A DNA stretch of 64,000 nucleotides, from contig CM055104.1 of the NCBI GenBank assembly GCA_029204225.1, forward strand, positions 20,801,761 to 20,865,760, written 5' to 3'. The notes beneath the pieces are model-generated. The model was given only the letters and a program-made list of their open reading frames with translations, had not been told where the DNA came from and searched no databases. Shown here in pieces: positions 9,406 to 19,571 of the stretch. Numbering within the stretch: the first letter of the stretch is position 1; every line of letters begins with the position of its first letter. The position numbers were made by a program, and so were the translations under genes. Origin of the DNA: Diphasiastrum complanatum (Eukaryota > Streptophyta > Lycopodiopsida > Lycopodiales > Lycopodiaceae).

Positions 9406-10648
9406 CCCGTCCCTTTGCCCCTCATCCCCCTCAAACAATTCTGCCTCACGCACCCCCATCTGCTCAGATTCCGGTGGATCCCGTCCCATCGCGTCCGCCA
9501 GTTGCCACTGCGGTTCCACCACCACCCACTGTTGCTCGCACTCCACCAGTCTACGACTTTCTCATGGACTCTCCGCCACCCAAGCAGGCCCAGGATGCTA
9601 CTGGGCGGGCCTTCGAGGATGTGGAAGAGATCTCTTCTTCCTTCCCTTCCCATCCGGATGACCTCCTCAGCCAGCAGTTTTTGTACCCCATGCCAGATGT
9701 TGCCCCTCCACCAGTGCACCCCACCTATGCTGCTGCACCCATCCCTGCCAGTGCATCCCACTCTCCCCATTCCACGTCTACAGCCGATGCACCCACTAGT
9801 GCCCAGTCTGTCGCGTCATCGTCCATTCCCGTCACGGTTGGTGCACCGTGCTGGAGGTCCACCACCCGTCGCCCACCAGGGAGAGCCCTTGTGCAGTAGA
9901 CCATTCGCGGCGCGCATCAGCCGCACATGGACAGAGAGGCCACACAGGCCGTGGCTAGTCTGATTTATGAGCCGAACCTGCCCTTTGCCATCACCGACTC
10001 TGAGCCCTTTAGAAGGGCCTTCCGCCTTGCACAGTCTGTCAGCCCTAGCTGGACAGTCCCTAGTTCAGAGGTTGTCCGCACACACATGTTGAGGGATAGG
10101 GTTGAGTCCTTGTCTAGAGAGATGGAGCCTCTACGTCGGCACTGGGCCACTTACGGTTGCAGCATCATGTCCGATGGTTGGACTGATGTCAGGAGGAGGC
10201 CGATCCTCAACATGAGGTGCCTACAATTCCTCCAGCTCCTCAGATGGTGTATGTGCGTCGCACAGCTCCTCCAGTGCCACCGATGCCATTTAGGCCTGCA
10301 GCCCCTCCATCGCCGTCCACTTCTGCAGCACCAGGTCTCCATGGCAGGCCACCATCTGTGCCCAGGTTTTCTCTTGCAGCGCCCACATCCACAGTGGCTC
10401 CTCCAGTGGAAGCACCCACTCCACTGGCTCCCCCTTTGGCAGCACCTAGGATGTACCAGTTCCGGCCACCGCAGCGCCCCTTTCAGTACATATCGCCGCT
10501 GTACTCGCCTCCTGCACAGCCAGTTCCTCCACCTGCAGCAGCCCCACAGGTGCACACTCCACGAGCTCATCCTCCTCGCTCACACAGGGAGTTCCCTCTT
10601 TTGCTTCCCTATCCCAGCCGGCCTCAGCTTGGGCCCAGCCCAGCCAGC
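9406..10648 (+). pseudogene. hAT-like transposase, copy B, 5' part (interrupted by the family-A element)
   Basis: The Pro/Ser-rich linker (open at 9474-9899) matches the copy at 330-755. After a stop at 9897 another frame gives REATQAVASLIYEPNLPFAI and the DUF659 motif YGCSIMSDGWTDVRRRPILN (about 10,150-10,211). The rest of DUF659 and the catalytic and dimerisation domains are missing. From about 10,215 a long Pro-rich segment follows (PPAPQMVYVRRTAPP and onward). A third frame over the last ~90 bases reads into the AT-hook exon beyond the nested element at 16,943. The target CCAGC at 10,644-10,648 is duplicated at 16,943-16,947. Confidence 0.75.
10644..10648. repeat. Target-site duplication CCAGC (left)
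   Basis: Five bases identical to 16,943-16,947, abutting the two outer ends of the family-A element; the standard length for Ty3/gypsy integration. Confidence 0.9.
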
Positions 10649-11006
10649 TGTAATAGATCCTAACACCACAGTAGGGCAAACACTAACTGATCCACCCAAC
10701 CTTGCCTACTCCCTGATATAGAATAAGCCCCTCCTAGCCCAGTGTGAGGACTGGTAGCATGCTACTGCCAAGTGTCGGCCACGTGGCACTGACGTGGCCG
10801 ACTGCACGTCGGGACCCAACTGGGGGCCCTATCCTGCTGACAGGGTCCCTAGGCTGTGTTAGGCCCGCCATGGCTATGGACCGTGCTGGGGCACACTACT
10901 CACACTGTCTTGCCCTGTTGGTCATGTACGCTGGACACGACCCTGACTATGGTATCTGACCTATCTGTGTTCTCTAGGGTTCGGCACTGGTTACGAGCTC
11001 GTAACA
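10649..11006 (-). repeat. 3' LTR, family A
   Basis: 358 bp, equal in length to 16,585-16,942. In the sense direction it starts TGTTACGAGCTCGTAAC, where 10,990-11,005 is a perfect 16-bp palindrome, and ends CTATTACA. CTATATC lies in the 3' half as a weak TATA candidate. Confidence 0.95.
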
Positions 11007-11018
11007 CTCCCTCCCCCT
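11007..11018 (-). promoter_or_regulatory. Polypurine tract, family A
   Basis: The minus strand reads AGGGGGAGGGAG directly before the 3' LTR. The TAA stop of Gag-Pol abuts it. The purine-rich RNA resists RNase H and primes plus-strand DNA synthesis. Confidence 0.9.
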
Positions 11019-14000
11019 TAAGAACCGTCTTGGTCCTCTAAGACAAAGTCTGGAAAAATCTTGCGAAGGACGCTGCCTCTTTCCCAAGTGGCATTCTCAA
11101 CAGGTTGATCATTCCACTTAACCAGATATTCTCGGTATAGAGTATGACGAGTCTGCGTCTCTCTACTATCAAGAATCTCCTCTGGTTCATGTGGAGGTTG
11201 TTGAGGATCCAATGGGAGAACTAGAACACTGTCCCCTACCAGATTGTCTGATCTGGTTAAGGCTTTTCGTAACTGACTTACATGAAAGACTGGAAAAACC
11301 TTACTGCTGTGTGGGAGTTCTAGTTCATAGGTGACCTCGCCTAGTCTCCTACTGATGGTAAAGGGACCACAATACCTTGGAGACAACTTAGCACACACTC
11401 CTGATTTGAGGGTTTTAGAGTCAACTGGGACTCTCAAGTAGACTTTCTCACCAGTGGAGAACTGCACATCCCGTCTGTGTGGATCTGCATAATGCCTGGC
11501 TTGATCCTGGGATTGTCTAATGCTACGCTTAGCATGTTCTATCATCTGGTTTAGGTCTTCTAAAAAGTTTCTGGCTGCTTCAACTTTTTCTTGTTTAAAC
11601 CCTACAGCTGTGGGTGAGCGTGGCTGAAAACCGTACATCAGCATAAATGGGCTGTATCCCGTAGCTGAATGTTTGGTACTGTTGTAAGCAAACTCTAATA
11701 TCGAGAGATACTCCTCCCAATTAGTCTGCTTCTTGCTGACGTATGCACGAAGCATATCCTCCAGCACTTGATTTACCCTTTCTGTTTGACCGTCCGTCTG
11801 TGGATGGTCGGTGGTACTCATATTAAGTTTAGTATGGAGATGATGGAATACTGCCCTCCAAAAATTTCTAGTAAACTTATTGTCCCGGTCGCTGACTATG
11901 CCGGAAGGTAGACCGTACAATTTAAATAGCCCGTCTACAAACAACCTCGCTAACTCTGGAGCTCTAACGGTTGTTTTGGTCGGAATAAAATGAGCCATTT
12001 TGGTCAGACGGTCAACTGTGACCCATATAGCGTCATTACCCTTTTGGGTTTTGGGCAGGCCTACTATAAAATCCATGGAGATACTCTCCCATTTACCAGC
12101 TGGTATTTCTAAGGGATGCAACAACCCTCCTGCCTTTAAACGCTCTGCTTTATTTACTTGACATTTCTGGCAACTGGTTACATACTGGTGGACGTCCTTT
12201 TTCATACTGGGCCAGAAAAATTGCCTACGAAGAAGCTCATAGGTCTTCTGTATGCCTGGGTGTCCCGCGCTAGGATTGTCATGACATTCATATAGGACCT
12301 GCTGCCTATAATCCTCTGAATTGGGGACACATACTCTATCTCTATAGAGCAAGTACTCATCTTGAATGGAATACTGTTTCCATTTGAATCCTTGAGTCAA
12401 CTGACCCTCAACCACTGGGGTTTGCTTGGGTAATACAGGCTCAGAATCCTCAACGTCATCTGACGACGTATACTCGGACTCATCATCATCCTCAACGGAA
12501 GCTGCCGTATTCTTGGATGAACTGGCACTACCTCCGGGAACTGGTTCTGGAGTCTGTAACTGTCTATTCTGGACTGAGTTCCAGATAATAGAGAAGAATG
12601 CATCATGCTGGCTTTTCCCTCTCAAGGACTCGAGTAACTCATTACGAATTTGAGTAAAACTCAGCTCGTTTATCATAGGCATTCTGCTAAGGGCATCTGC
12701 TACTGTATTGAATTTTCCACGCCTATATCTGATAGACATGTCAAACTCTTGCATCAACTCTGCCCAACGAGCTTTCCGACCTCTGAGCTCAGGTTGATTG
12801 CAAAGGTATCTGAGACTCTCATGGTCTGTCAGGACCTCAAAGTTGGCACCATACAAATAATGCCTCCAAGTCTTAAGGGCATGGACTATAGAAAAGAGTT
12901 CCTTTTCATAGGCACTGTACCTAGTCTGAGCTGGCTCGAGTTTTTTACTCTCGAACGCAACTGGTCGTCCACCCTGAGTTAATACAGCACCTACTGCAAA
13001 GTCGCTAGCATCTGTTTCGACCACAAATGGCTGATTGGGGTCGACGACTTTTAAAACTGGTGCTGTAGCTAAGGCTGTTTTGAGAGCATCAAAGCTCTCC
13101 TGTTGTGCGGACTCCCAAATGAACTCCTTTCCCTTCCCCTTAAGAAGATTTGTCATAGGAACTGCTATCTGAGCATATTCCTTGACAAATCGTCTGTAAT
13201 ATCCTGCCAGACCAAGAAAGATCTGAAGTTCCAAAATATTCTGAGGTCTCAGCCAACTGAGTATGGCTTTAACCTTATTTGGGTCCATCTTAATCCCATC
13301 TGAAGAGATAATGTGACCCAAATATGCTACTTCTTCAACGAAGAATTCACACTTGGATTGTTTAGCATAAAGCTTATGCTTTCTGAGCAGTCGAAACACC
13401 TTTCTGAGGTGTTTTAGATGCTCCTTCCTCGTTTTGCTGTAGACGAGGATGTCATCTAAAAATACGACTACAAACTTACCCAAGTATGGTCTGAGGACAC
13501 TGTTCATCAAGGTCATAAAGGTAGCTGGAGCATTTGTGAGCCCAAATGGCATCACCTTAAACTCATAATGACCGTGACGAGTCCTAAAAGCTGTTTTCGA
13601 GACATCTTCCGATTTTATACGGACTTGATGATATCCCGATCTGAGGTCTATCTTGCTGAAAAACTTAGCCCCGTCGAGTTGATCAAACAACTCGTCTGCC
13701 CGAGGCATAGGGTATTTATTCTTAATTGTGACTTTATTGAGGGCTCTGTAATCTACGCAAAGATGCATAGACCCCTCCTTTTTCACCAACAGGACTGGTG
13801 AGGCCCATGGTGAACTACTGGTCTGAATTTGGCCTTTCCCAAGATAGTCTGTTAACTGTCTAGTTATTTCTTCATCCTCTGTTCGGCTGACCCGATACGG
13901 AGGTTTAGAAACAGGTGTTGTACGTGGTACTAGGTTTATTACATGATCTACCTCTCTGCTAGGTGGTAAACCATGTGGCAAATCTTCAGGAAAAACATCT

Positions 14001-15811
14001 TTAAATTTAGACAATAAAGTTTCTAATTTACTGATTTTCTGCTGAATAGAATTGGAAATAGAAACTTCAGGAATAAACTGAAAGTCACATAAGAATACCT
14101 GATGGTCTTCGTCTCCGATTAGCTGACAGAGCTCTGAACTGCAGACCATAGGGCTGTTGGGAACATCATGCTCCCCATGCAACTGGATCTCTCGGCCTTT
14201 ATGCTGAAAGCTGAGGGTGTTCTCCTGATAGTTTCTGTGGAGGGAAGGTCCTAAACTGTAGAGCCAGTCTCTCCCGAGAACAATGTCTGTTCGATCCAGG
14301 TGCATTATCTGAAAGTTTATTTCATCTTGGTACCCCTGAATACCAAGATTTAACTTACTTACCATAGTTTCCCATATTTTTTTATCTTCACCCTTAGCTA
14401 ATGAAACTATGTACCTATGCTGACTAGGTACTTCTGGTAGTTTAAGCTTTTTAACCAGGGTGTGGTTGATGAAATTATGGGTTGCCCCATCATCAACCAT
14501 GACTCTTACTGACTGGTTACCAACTTTCCCATGCATACGTACTAGGTCATGCGGCCCAAAGCTGAAGGGTCTCGCTAGCATTGCAGAGGTCAGCTGGCAA
14601 CAATGTTCATGATCTTCATGATACACTTTGATCTCGGAAGCTGCCGAGTCACTGGGGAAACATACAGTCTGAACAAGATGAACTTCTTTTTTATCTTTTT
14701 TATCTTTTTTATCTTTTTTAGTGAAAGGCCCCTTGGGACACTGTCTGACTGTGTGTCCCTTGCCCATACACACAAAGCACAAACGTTCTTGTTTGGCTTT
14801 CTCAAAATCATCTGGTTTTAAGGGCTGTATGAGTGAAGGGCGTTTCTGAGGAGCTTCACTTTTAAATTTGTCTTCTTTCTTTCTTTTTAAAAATTTCTTT
14901 TTAAATTGAAAGTCTTTCTGAGGAAGCTGCTCAGAAAGTGGTTGCTGTCTCGCTCTCTTCCTACCCACTGAATCATCATAGATTTGAGCATATCTGAGAG
15001 CTTGCTCAAGGGTAGTAGGCGAGTTTCTCTGGACCTCTACTTTATATTCATCTTTGAGGCCACGGACAAATCCCCTGATTTTCTGATAGTCATCCATATT
15101 TTTAATCTTTAAAATTGCTTCTCGATACTGCGAGATATATTGGATGAGGGATTTATCCATTACTGTTCTTTCCCAGGCTTCCCAGGCTCTATCCAGTTCA
15201 TTTTCTGGTAGAAATTCTCTTAGGAAAGCTTCTTCAAAAGCTTTCCATGACCGGGGAGTCTGCCCAGTCTCCTGGAAATTTAACCACCACTTATAGGCCA
15301 TAGGTCCTAAGGAAAGACTGGCCTCAATAGCTTGCAAATGGTCAGGGGTCTGTTTAAGAGCATGAATGTTCTTCCATTTGCTGAGGAAGGTTTGTAGAAT
15401 ATCTGCATTTCTATCCTTCTCTTCCCCATTAAAAGTAGGAGGTTTTAAGTCTTTAAAAACACTAGGGTGAGACCGTAAAGTCTCACCCGAAACTGATGGA
15501 AGTGGAGAAGGAGATAACTGAGAAGTGGAGGGAAGGCTTCCTTTCGCGGAACTCAAAATCAAGTTTTTGAGTTCAGCGAACGAGTCGTCCACACTGGACT
15601 TGAAATTGGCTAATGCCAACTTCAGTTCATCCACTTCTGTTACCAATTGGAGGAACTGCTCCTTGGTAACCAGTTCGTCGAGTTCTTCGGCGAACTGTTC
15701 CTGTTCTTCTACTTCCATGGGTTCCTTCCCTTTTATGTAAGCCAAGGCTTCTGTTTCAAGTTCGTCGAAGCCTCTCTCCGGGGGTTGATCAGGTCCCTGA
15801 GGAGTGGTCAT
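11018..15811 (-). CDS. Gag-Pol polyprotein, Ty3/gypsy chromodomain type
   Basis: One uninterrupted 1597-residue frame. Order: coiled, acidic N-terminus; gag core (about 130-270); CCHC knuckle [14 protein letters not shown] (about 345); Lys/Asp repeats ([12 protein letters not shown]); protease VDDGATHNF (about 438); RT with [19 protein letters not shown] (about 690) and FLDD (about 785); RNase [14 protein letters not shown] (about 933). Integrase follows with [10 protein letters not shown]...CQKC (1175-1217) and D,D,E residues at [16 protein letters not shown] and TERVNQ (about 1245, 1305, 1343). A chromodomain at the end reads [19 protein letters not shown] (about 1560). The start [11 protein letters not shown] is the first ATG after the leader. 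The protease has Asp-Asp-Gly where Asp-Ser/Thr-Gly is usual. Gag and Pol share one frame, so a single polyprotein is expected. Confidence 0.95.
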   Translation of the reverse strand: MTTPQGPDQPPERGFDELETEALAYIKGKEPMEVEEQEQFAEELDELVTKEQFLQLVTEVDELKLALANFKSSVDDSFAELKNLILSSAKGSLPSTSQLSPSPLPSVSGETLRSHPSVFKDLKPPTFNGEEKDRNADILQTFLSKWKNIHALKQTPDHLQAIEASLSLGPMAYKWWLNFQETGQTPRSWKAFEEAFLREFLPENELDRAWEAWERTVMDKSLIQYISQYREAILKIKNMDDYQKIRGFVRGLKDEYKVEVQRNSPTTLEQALRYAQIYDDSVGRKRARQQPLSEQLPQKDFQFKKKFLKRKKEDKFKSEAPQKRPSLIQPLKPDDFEKAKQERLCFVCMGKGHTVRQCPKGPFTKKDKKDKKDKKEVHLVQTVCFPSDSAASEIKVYHEDHEHCCQLTSAMLARPFSFGPHDLVRMHGKVGNQSVRVMVDDGATHNFINHTLVKKLKLPEVPSQHRYIVSLAKGEDKKIWETMVSKLNLGIQGYQDEINFQIMHLDRTDIVLGRDWLYSLGPSLHRNYQENTLSFQHKGREIQLHGEHDVPNSPMVCSSELCQLIGDEDHQVFLCDFQFIPEVSISNSIQQKISKLETLLSKFKDVFPEDLPHGLPPSREVDHVINLVPRTTPVSKPPYRVSRTEDEEITRQLTDYLGKGQIQTSSSPWASPVLLVKKEGSMHLCVDYRALNKVTIKNKYPMPRADELFDQLDGAKFFSKIDLRSGYHQVRIKSEDVSKTAFRTRHGHYEFKVMPFGLTNAPATFMTLMNSVLRPYLGKFVVVFLDDILVYSKTRKEHLKHLRKVFRLLRKHKLYAKQSKCEFFVEEVAYLGHIISSDGIKMDPNKVKAILSWLRPQNILELQIFLGLAGYYRRFVKEYAQIAVPMTNLLKGKGKEFIWESAQQESFDALKTALATAPVLKVVDPNQPFVVETDASDFAVGAVLTQGGRPVAFESKKLEPAQTRYSAYEKELFSIVHALKTWRHYLYGANFEVLTDHESLRYLCNQPELRGRKARWAELMQEFDMSIRYRRGKFNTVADALSRMPMINELSFTQIRNELLESLRGKSQHDAFFSIIWNSVQNRQLQTPEPVPGGSASSSKNTAASVEDDDESEYTSSDDVEDSEPVLPKQTPVVEGQLTQGFKWKQYSIQDEYLLYRDRVCVPNSEDYRQQVLYECHDNPSAGHPGIQKTYELLRRQFFWPSMKKDVHQYVTSCQKCQVNKAERLKAGGLLHPLEIPAGKWESISMDFIVGLPKTQKGNDAIWVTVDRLTKMAHFIPTKTTVRAPELARLFVDGLFKLYGLPSGIVSDRDNKFTRNFWRAVFHHLHTKLNMSTTDHPQTDGQTERVNQVLEDMLRAYVSKKQTNWEEYLSILEFAYNSTKHSATGYSPFMLMYGFQPRSPTAVGFKQEKVEAARNFLEDLNQMIEHAKRSIRQSQDQARHYADPHRRDVQFSTGEKVYLRVPVDSKTLKSGVCAKLSPRYCGPFTISRRLGEVTYELELPHSSKVFPVFHVSQLRKALTRSDNLVGDSVLVLPLDPQQPPHEPEEILDSRETQTRHTLYREYLVKWNDQPVENATWERGSVLRKIFPDFVLEDQDGS

Positions 15812-16570
15812 CTTCGGAACTGAAAGAGAGCTACCTTAACTTCTGAAGGAAAAAAAGTCTAAAAGACTAATTTACAACTGTACAAGGAAAAGGAAAGATG
15901 ACTTAGCTGTTTCTGAGGACTGTACTTCCACAGAGAGAATCAAGAAAAGCCCTTTCAGCTCTTCCTCCACTGATTTGAGGTTGGAAAATGTGCAACACGA
16001 TCTGAAACTTTTGCTATCCCCCCTCGCTGGTCTGACAGCATCTCAATTTGTCCACAAAATGGCAAGTCCGAAGTCCAAAAACCCTTCTGAATTCTGAAAT
16101 TTCAGAAGTCTCCTGCTCGCTGATCTGGTAGGAATCCTCTTGCTCCAAATCTCTGACGTTGGGGCCCGAAAACTTGTCCAAAAACCAGATTTTCAGAAGC
16201 ACTGGCAGCGCTGGCCCTGCTCCTCTTTTTTGGTTTCAAACTCGCTGAGAACCAGTAAATTTTTCCCTGGAAATCAGATGCAGGTCTCTGGCTATACAGC
16301 GATGGAGGTGCTGGCTTCTTCCTTCTCTAATTTCGCTGGGAAAACTATGAAGAATCCTCTGAACTCAGTGAGAAACAGCTGTTTTTCCAGCGAGTTACCT
16401 ACAATTGGAATCTGACTCCTTGCTACTGTGATTTCTCAGTGAAAATCAAAAGTTTGAAGGCTGCTCCTACAGCGATCCTCCTCCTCTATTCCTCTCTGAG
16501 AATCTGAGAAACACTTCCTATCTTCTGATAGCTTTCTCTACTGCTGCTCCTAACTCCCTAAGATGGAGAT
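15812..16570 (-). other. 5' leader of family A element
   Basis: About 760 bases between PBS and Gag start, without a conserved reading frame. Short words of the type 'CTCGCTGA/TCTGA' recur. No gene is seen. Confidence 0.8.
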
Positions 16571-16583
16571 GGCTCTGATACCA
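16571..16583 (-). promoter_or_regulatory. Primer binding site, family A
   Basis: The minus strand reads TGGTATCAGAGCC one base after the 5' LTR, complementary to the 3' end of plant initiator Met tRNA. It primes minus-strand cDNA. Confidence 0.95.
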
Positions 16584-16584
16584 G

Positions 16585-16942
16585 TGTAATAGATCCTAAC
16601 ACCACAGTAGGGCAAACACTAACTGATCCACCCAACCTTGCCTACTCCCTGATATCGAGTAAGCCCCTCCTAGCCCAGTGTGAGGACTGGTAGCATGCTA
16701 CTGCCAAGTGTCGGCCACGTGGCACTAACGTGGCCGACTGCACGTCGGGACCCAACTGGGGGCCCTATCCTGCTGACAGGGTCCCTAGGCTGTGTTAGGC
16801 CCGCCATGGCTATGGACCGTGCTGGGGCACACTACTCACACTGTCTTGCCCTGTTGGTCATGTACGCTGGACACGACCCTGACTATGGTATCTGACCTAT
16901 CTGTGTTCTCTAGGGTTCGGCACTGGTTACGAGCTCGTAACA
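16585..16942 (-). repeat. 5' LTR, family A
   Basis: 358 bp, three mismatches to the 3' LTR by eye. Carries the same 16-bp palindrome at 16,926-16,941. Acts as promoter and, at the other end, as polyadenylation region. Confidence 0.95.
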
Positions 16943-17312
16943 CCAGCCAGGTGATTTGCATGGGGGCGACGAGGCATTGACAGCTCCTCTTGTCCGCAAG
17001 AGACCAGGAAGGCCCAAGGGTGCACCGAACAAGAAAGGCAAGGCACAAAAACTGCCAGGGAGGAGAGGACGACCACGCAGGGCTCCAGGTACAGGTAGAG
17101 GTGTAGTATCACAGCCAGTTGGAGCAGGTGTTGTTGGTTTGGCCTGCTTGGGGGCTGATGCGGAGGCTTATTGGGAGGATGAGGATGGCGAGTCTTCCCC
17201 CTCAGATACATAGCCCATGCCAGTTCCAGACAGGCAGAGATATCGGCTGCGAGAGTCAGCTCGGGGCCTTGAGTTGTCTCCAGAGCATTCGTTTGAGTCA
17301 GAGCCAAAGCAT
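16943..17312 (+). pseudogene. hAT-like copy B, 3' part with two AT-hooks and acidic tail
   Basis: After removal of the nested element and one CCAGC, the frame reads AWAQPSQPGDLHGGDEALTA, then two AT-hook motifs: KRPGRPKG (about 17,001-17,020) and RRGRPRR (about 17,061-17,080). An acidic segment, AYWEDEDGESSPSD, ends at TAG 17,211-17,213. The same frame stays open beyond the TAG (VPDRQRYRLRESARGLELS) to TGA at 17,312, so the TAG is probably a late nonsense mutation. AT-hooks bind the minor groove of A/T-rich DNA and could help grip the A/T-rich element flanks. The catalytic core is missing, so this copy is dead. Confidence 0.65.
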
Positions 17313-17835
17313 TGATTGTGGCTCTGTTGTTTTAGTTTCAGTAGTTTGTCTCTAGCAGACGGTCTACCATTGTACTCAGATGATTTTTCACATTATATAC
17401 AGTGTTTGGCCTACATTATTTGCTGCACATTGTGCGTATGTCGCTCTGTACATGTGATGCTTTATTTTATGTCGAATTCTATGTGCGTGTGTGAATCCTA
17501 TTTTCATTTAATCTCGTTTGAAGTGAATGCTAGCTTCACATATATGCACCTACATCATGAGCACAACAATCACCCCTACACCCCAAACGACATTTCATAA
17601 ACACATGTAATACATCTGCATTTAAAAAAATTACAGACATTGCATCTTACATGACCAGGCTTGCGTTGCACAAAAAACAACTATGTATATATTCAACCGT
17701 TGTATCAAGATAACATCACATATATTGTCATTTTTTTAAGCAGCCATCTAGTTATTTGCTGCACCATAAACTGCCGAAAACTACATAGCAACAGTCCGCC
17801 ACATATGGCTGGACCTTATCTATTCTAAACATCCC
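17313..17835. other. Spacer between convergent hAT copy and small ORF
   Basis: A/T-rich sequence of about 520 bases; no frame of note. It probably holds the 3' untranslated regions of both convergent genes. Confidence 0.6.
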
Positions 17836-18222
17836 TCACTGATCCTCCACCAACTCCTCGCCCTCGTCTGGTGCATTGTTTTGTCGCTCTTGCTCTGCCT
17901 CCCGGTTAGCCCGAGCTGCCTTCTGGTTAGCCCGACGTCTGGCCGCCCTTTCCCTGACCATGATGAGCTGCCGTCGTGTGAAATTCATTCCAATTTGCTC
18001 ATCCAGATCCAGCTCGACAGCGGGGACAGGATCCATAGCGGGGGCGAGTAGCTCCGGTTCCGGATTTCTCTGCCGAGTCTGTCGCAGCATCTCTCGGATA
18101 TCTGCCTCTTGCTTCCGATGTCTCTCGTTGTGCCTTCGGATATCTTCCTCAAGCTTCCTCCTGGCTTCGCCCTCGGCCTTCGATGGTATGCGCTCTGCCA
18201 TGTCGATCGACCTTCTTCTCAC
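17836..18222 (-). CDS. Small Arg/Glu-rich protein convergent with the hAT copy (unrecognised)
   Basis: 128 codons, highly charged and predicted helical by composition: MRRRSIDMAERIPSKAEGEA, then KLEEDIRRHNERHRKQEADI, a Pro-rich joint (NPEPELLAPAMDPVPAVELD), a second basic helix (RRQLIMVRERAARRRANQKA) and an acidic end (DEGEELVEDQ). I do not recognise the family. A start at MAERIPSK (residue 8) is also possible. Upstream lies a TATA-like GGATAAATAG (18,391-18,400), about 170 bases from the ATG, plus CT-rich repeats and a minisatellite. The same upstream text persists at 3.7-4.2 kb beside another hAT copy. That suggests a second ORF carried by the transposon family, perhaps a DNA-binding accessory protein. 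Function is not known. Confidence 0.5.
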   Translation of the reverse strand: MRRRSIDMAERIPSKAEGEARRKLEEDIRRHNERHRKQEADIREMLRQTRQRNPEPELLAPAMDPVPAVELDLDEQIGMNFTRRQLIMVRERAARRRANQKAARANREAEQERQNNAPDEGEELVEDQ

Positions 18223-18227
18223 AGCAC

Positions 18228-18400
18228 CCTAGTCCTTGAACACCCTCTCACAGCACCCTGTCTCTCAAATAGCCTGTCTCTCACAGCCTGTTCTCACAAC
18301 CTGTCACCGGCTCTCGCTTGCTCTCTCACTGTCTATCACTAGCTCTCTCACAGCCTCTGAAAATGCCGGCCACAATGGCATTCTAAGTGCCTATTTATCC
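18228..18400 (-). promoter_or_regulatory. CT-rich repeats and TATA-like box upstream of the small ORF
   Basis: CTCTCACAGCC/TGTCTCTCAC repeats (18,240-18,360) precede GGATAAATAG on the minus strand (18,391-18,400). The order matches 3725-3918. Confidence 0.5.
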
Positions 18401-18439
18401 CCACAGCCTGATCGGCCATGTGGATCCCCATCATCCATC

Positions 18440-18640
18440 CATGTGCCTTTGTACCTGCCCCCATGTGATGCTCCCCCCTGTGTTGGTCTCCCATTGGGCC
18501 CATGGTCTGCTCACCCACAATGCCCATGTGCCTCTGTACTTGCCCCCATGTGATGCTACCCCCCTGTGTTGGTCTCCCATTGGCCCCTCGGTCTGCTCAC
18601 TCGCAGAGCCCTTGTGCCACTGCAACAGTCCCCTGCATCA
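18440..18640. repeat. Minisatellite, about 87-bp unit, two copies and a part
   Basis: TGCCCCCATGTGATGCT recurs at 18,453 and 18,540 with matching text after it. It is related to the array at 3960-4225. Confidence 0.7.
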
Positions 18641-18761
18641 TGTACTGTACCCTCCTCTTTTACACCCAGAACCCCCTTTTTTTACTTTTTTCTGTCCTTT
18701 TTTGGTAATTAATATGCAAAAAAAAATCATTAAAAATATATTAAAAAATAAAAAAAATATT

Positions 18762-18865
18762 AAAATGGTACCGCCCTGGTACCGCGGATCCCAAGGCGGT
18801 ACCGTACCGACGGTACCACTGATATGGTACCGGCGGTACCATACCAGCGGTACCACGAGGTACTA

Positions 18866-18912
<47 letters not shown>
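18762..18912 (+). repeat. GGTACC block, copy 4, and (TA)n run
   Basis: Starts ATGGTACCGCCCTGGTACC and holds nine or more GGTACC-like words, then TATGATATATAT running into about 40 bases of TA. This is the outer side of hAT copy B. Confidence 0.7.
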
Positions 18913-18915
<3 letters not shown>

Positions 18916-19511
18916 AACGATGCGCCCCCCGAATGAACTTCAATAGCTTACTAATCACTAAGCAAAACAGTGTCATTCACAACAGGGAACTACAAGACCT
19001 ACACAGTACTATGTCTTATCTGATGACATCGGTTTAGGGTTTTGGGATGAACTCCAACAACAACACTGAAAGGAAACAGGAATTCTGTCACGGCTGCAGC
19101 CGAACAGAATGGGATGATGAGATCGCATGATGAGAATTTTTGAGAGCCACTCTTTGTGAGTTGAAGCCTTCTCAATATTTTTCTCTGCATTTATTTTTGC
19201 CACAAGGCAATAAACCAAAGACCTTGTGCTTTTGACCAATTCTGAATGCTCGGGATATTGCATGTCGTGCCACAACAAGAATCCTTCAAATTTACTTTCC
19301 TCAAACGACAAACCGATCTAAGGACAGACAGGAATCAATACATATCCCTGTCAATGAGGCGTCTAGCTTCATTCTATCATTTGTACACGTCTTCTTAGGT
19401 AATCCAAGTGCCTTATGCTATCCGTGCATAAGTTTCAAAAAATTGTGAGTCACAAATACCAGGCAAGTTTTGTAGAAAGTCAAAGTCCAAGATCCTTCTA
19501 ACATTCAATCT
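18913..19511. other. Unassigned sequence
   Basis: No recognisable gene. A 100-codon minus frame at 19,009-19,311 matches no family I know and has no supporting context. Confidence 0.4.
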
Positions 19512-19571
19512 CTATATACAAGAAGAAGAGGGGGAAGAAGAAGAAGAAGAAGAAGAAGAAAGAAGAAAGAA
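19512..19571. repeat. (GAA)n tail of LINE A
   Basis: GAA/GAAA repeats directly downstream (on the minus strand, CTTTCTTCTTC) of the LINE 3' end; see the 3' stem-loop entry. Confidence 0.8.

Larger units (their letters stand above)
10649..16942 (-). mobile_element. Complete Ty3/gypsy chromodomain LTR retrotransposon, family A
   Basis: Two 358-bp LTRs (TG...CA) flank a leader, a single 1597-codon Gag-Pol frame, a PBS and a PPT. The element is flanked by the 5-bp duplication CCAGC (10,644-10,648 and 16,943-16,947). The LTRs differ at three positions by eye (two near 10,720/16,655, one near 10,791/16,727). It is inserted in coding sequence of hAT copy B and is the only full-length, frame-intact element in the window. 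It could be autonomous; activity is inference. Confidence 0.95.

Noticed and set aside
16571-16583. Possible tRNA gene near the TGGTATCAGAGC motifs
   Set aside because: Only the primer-binding complement of the tRNA 3' end is present; no cloverleaf can be formed around it. The same holds at 26,794, 27,892 and 53,857.
10649-16942. Integrated plant pararetrovirus
   Set aside because: Integrase, LTRs, a TSD and a chromodomain are present and no movement-protein or coat domain is seen, so it is a Ty3/gypsy retrotransposon.
19009-19311. 100-codon minus frame
   Set aside because: No family resemblance, no supporting upstream signals; left as unassigned.
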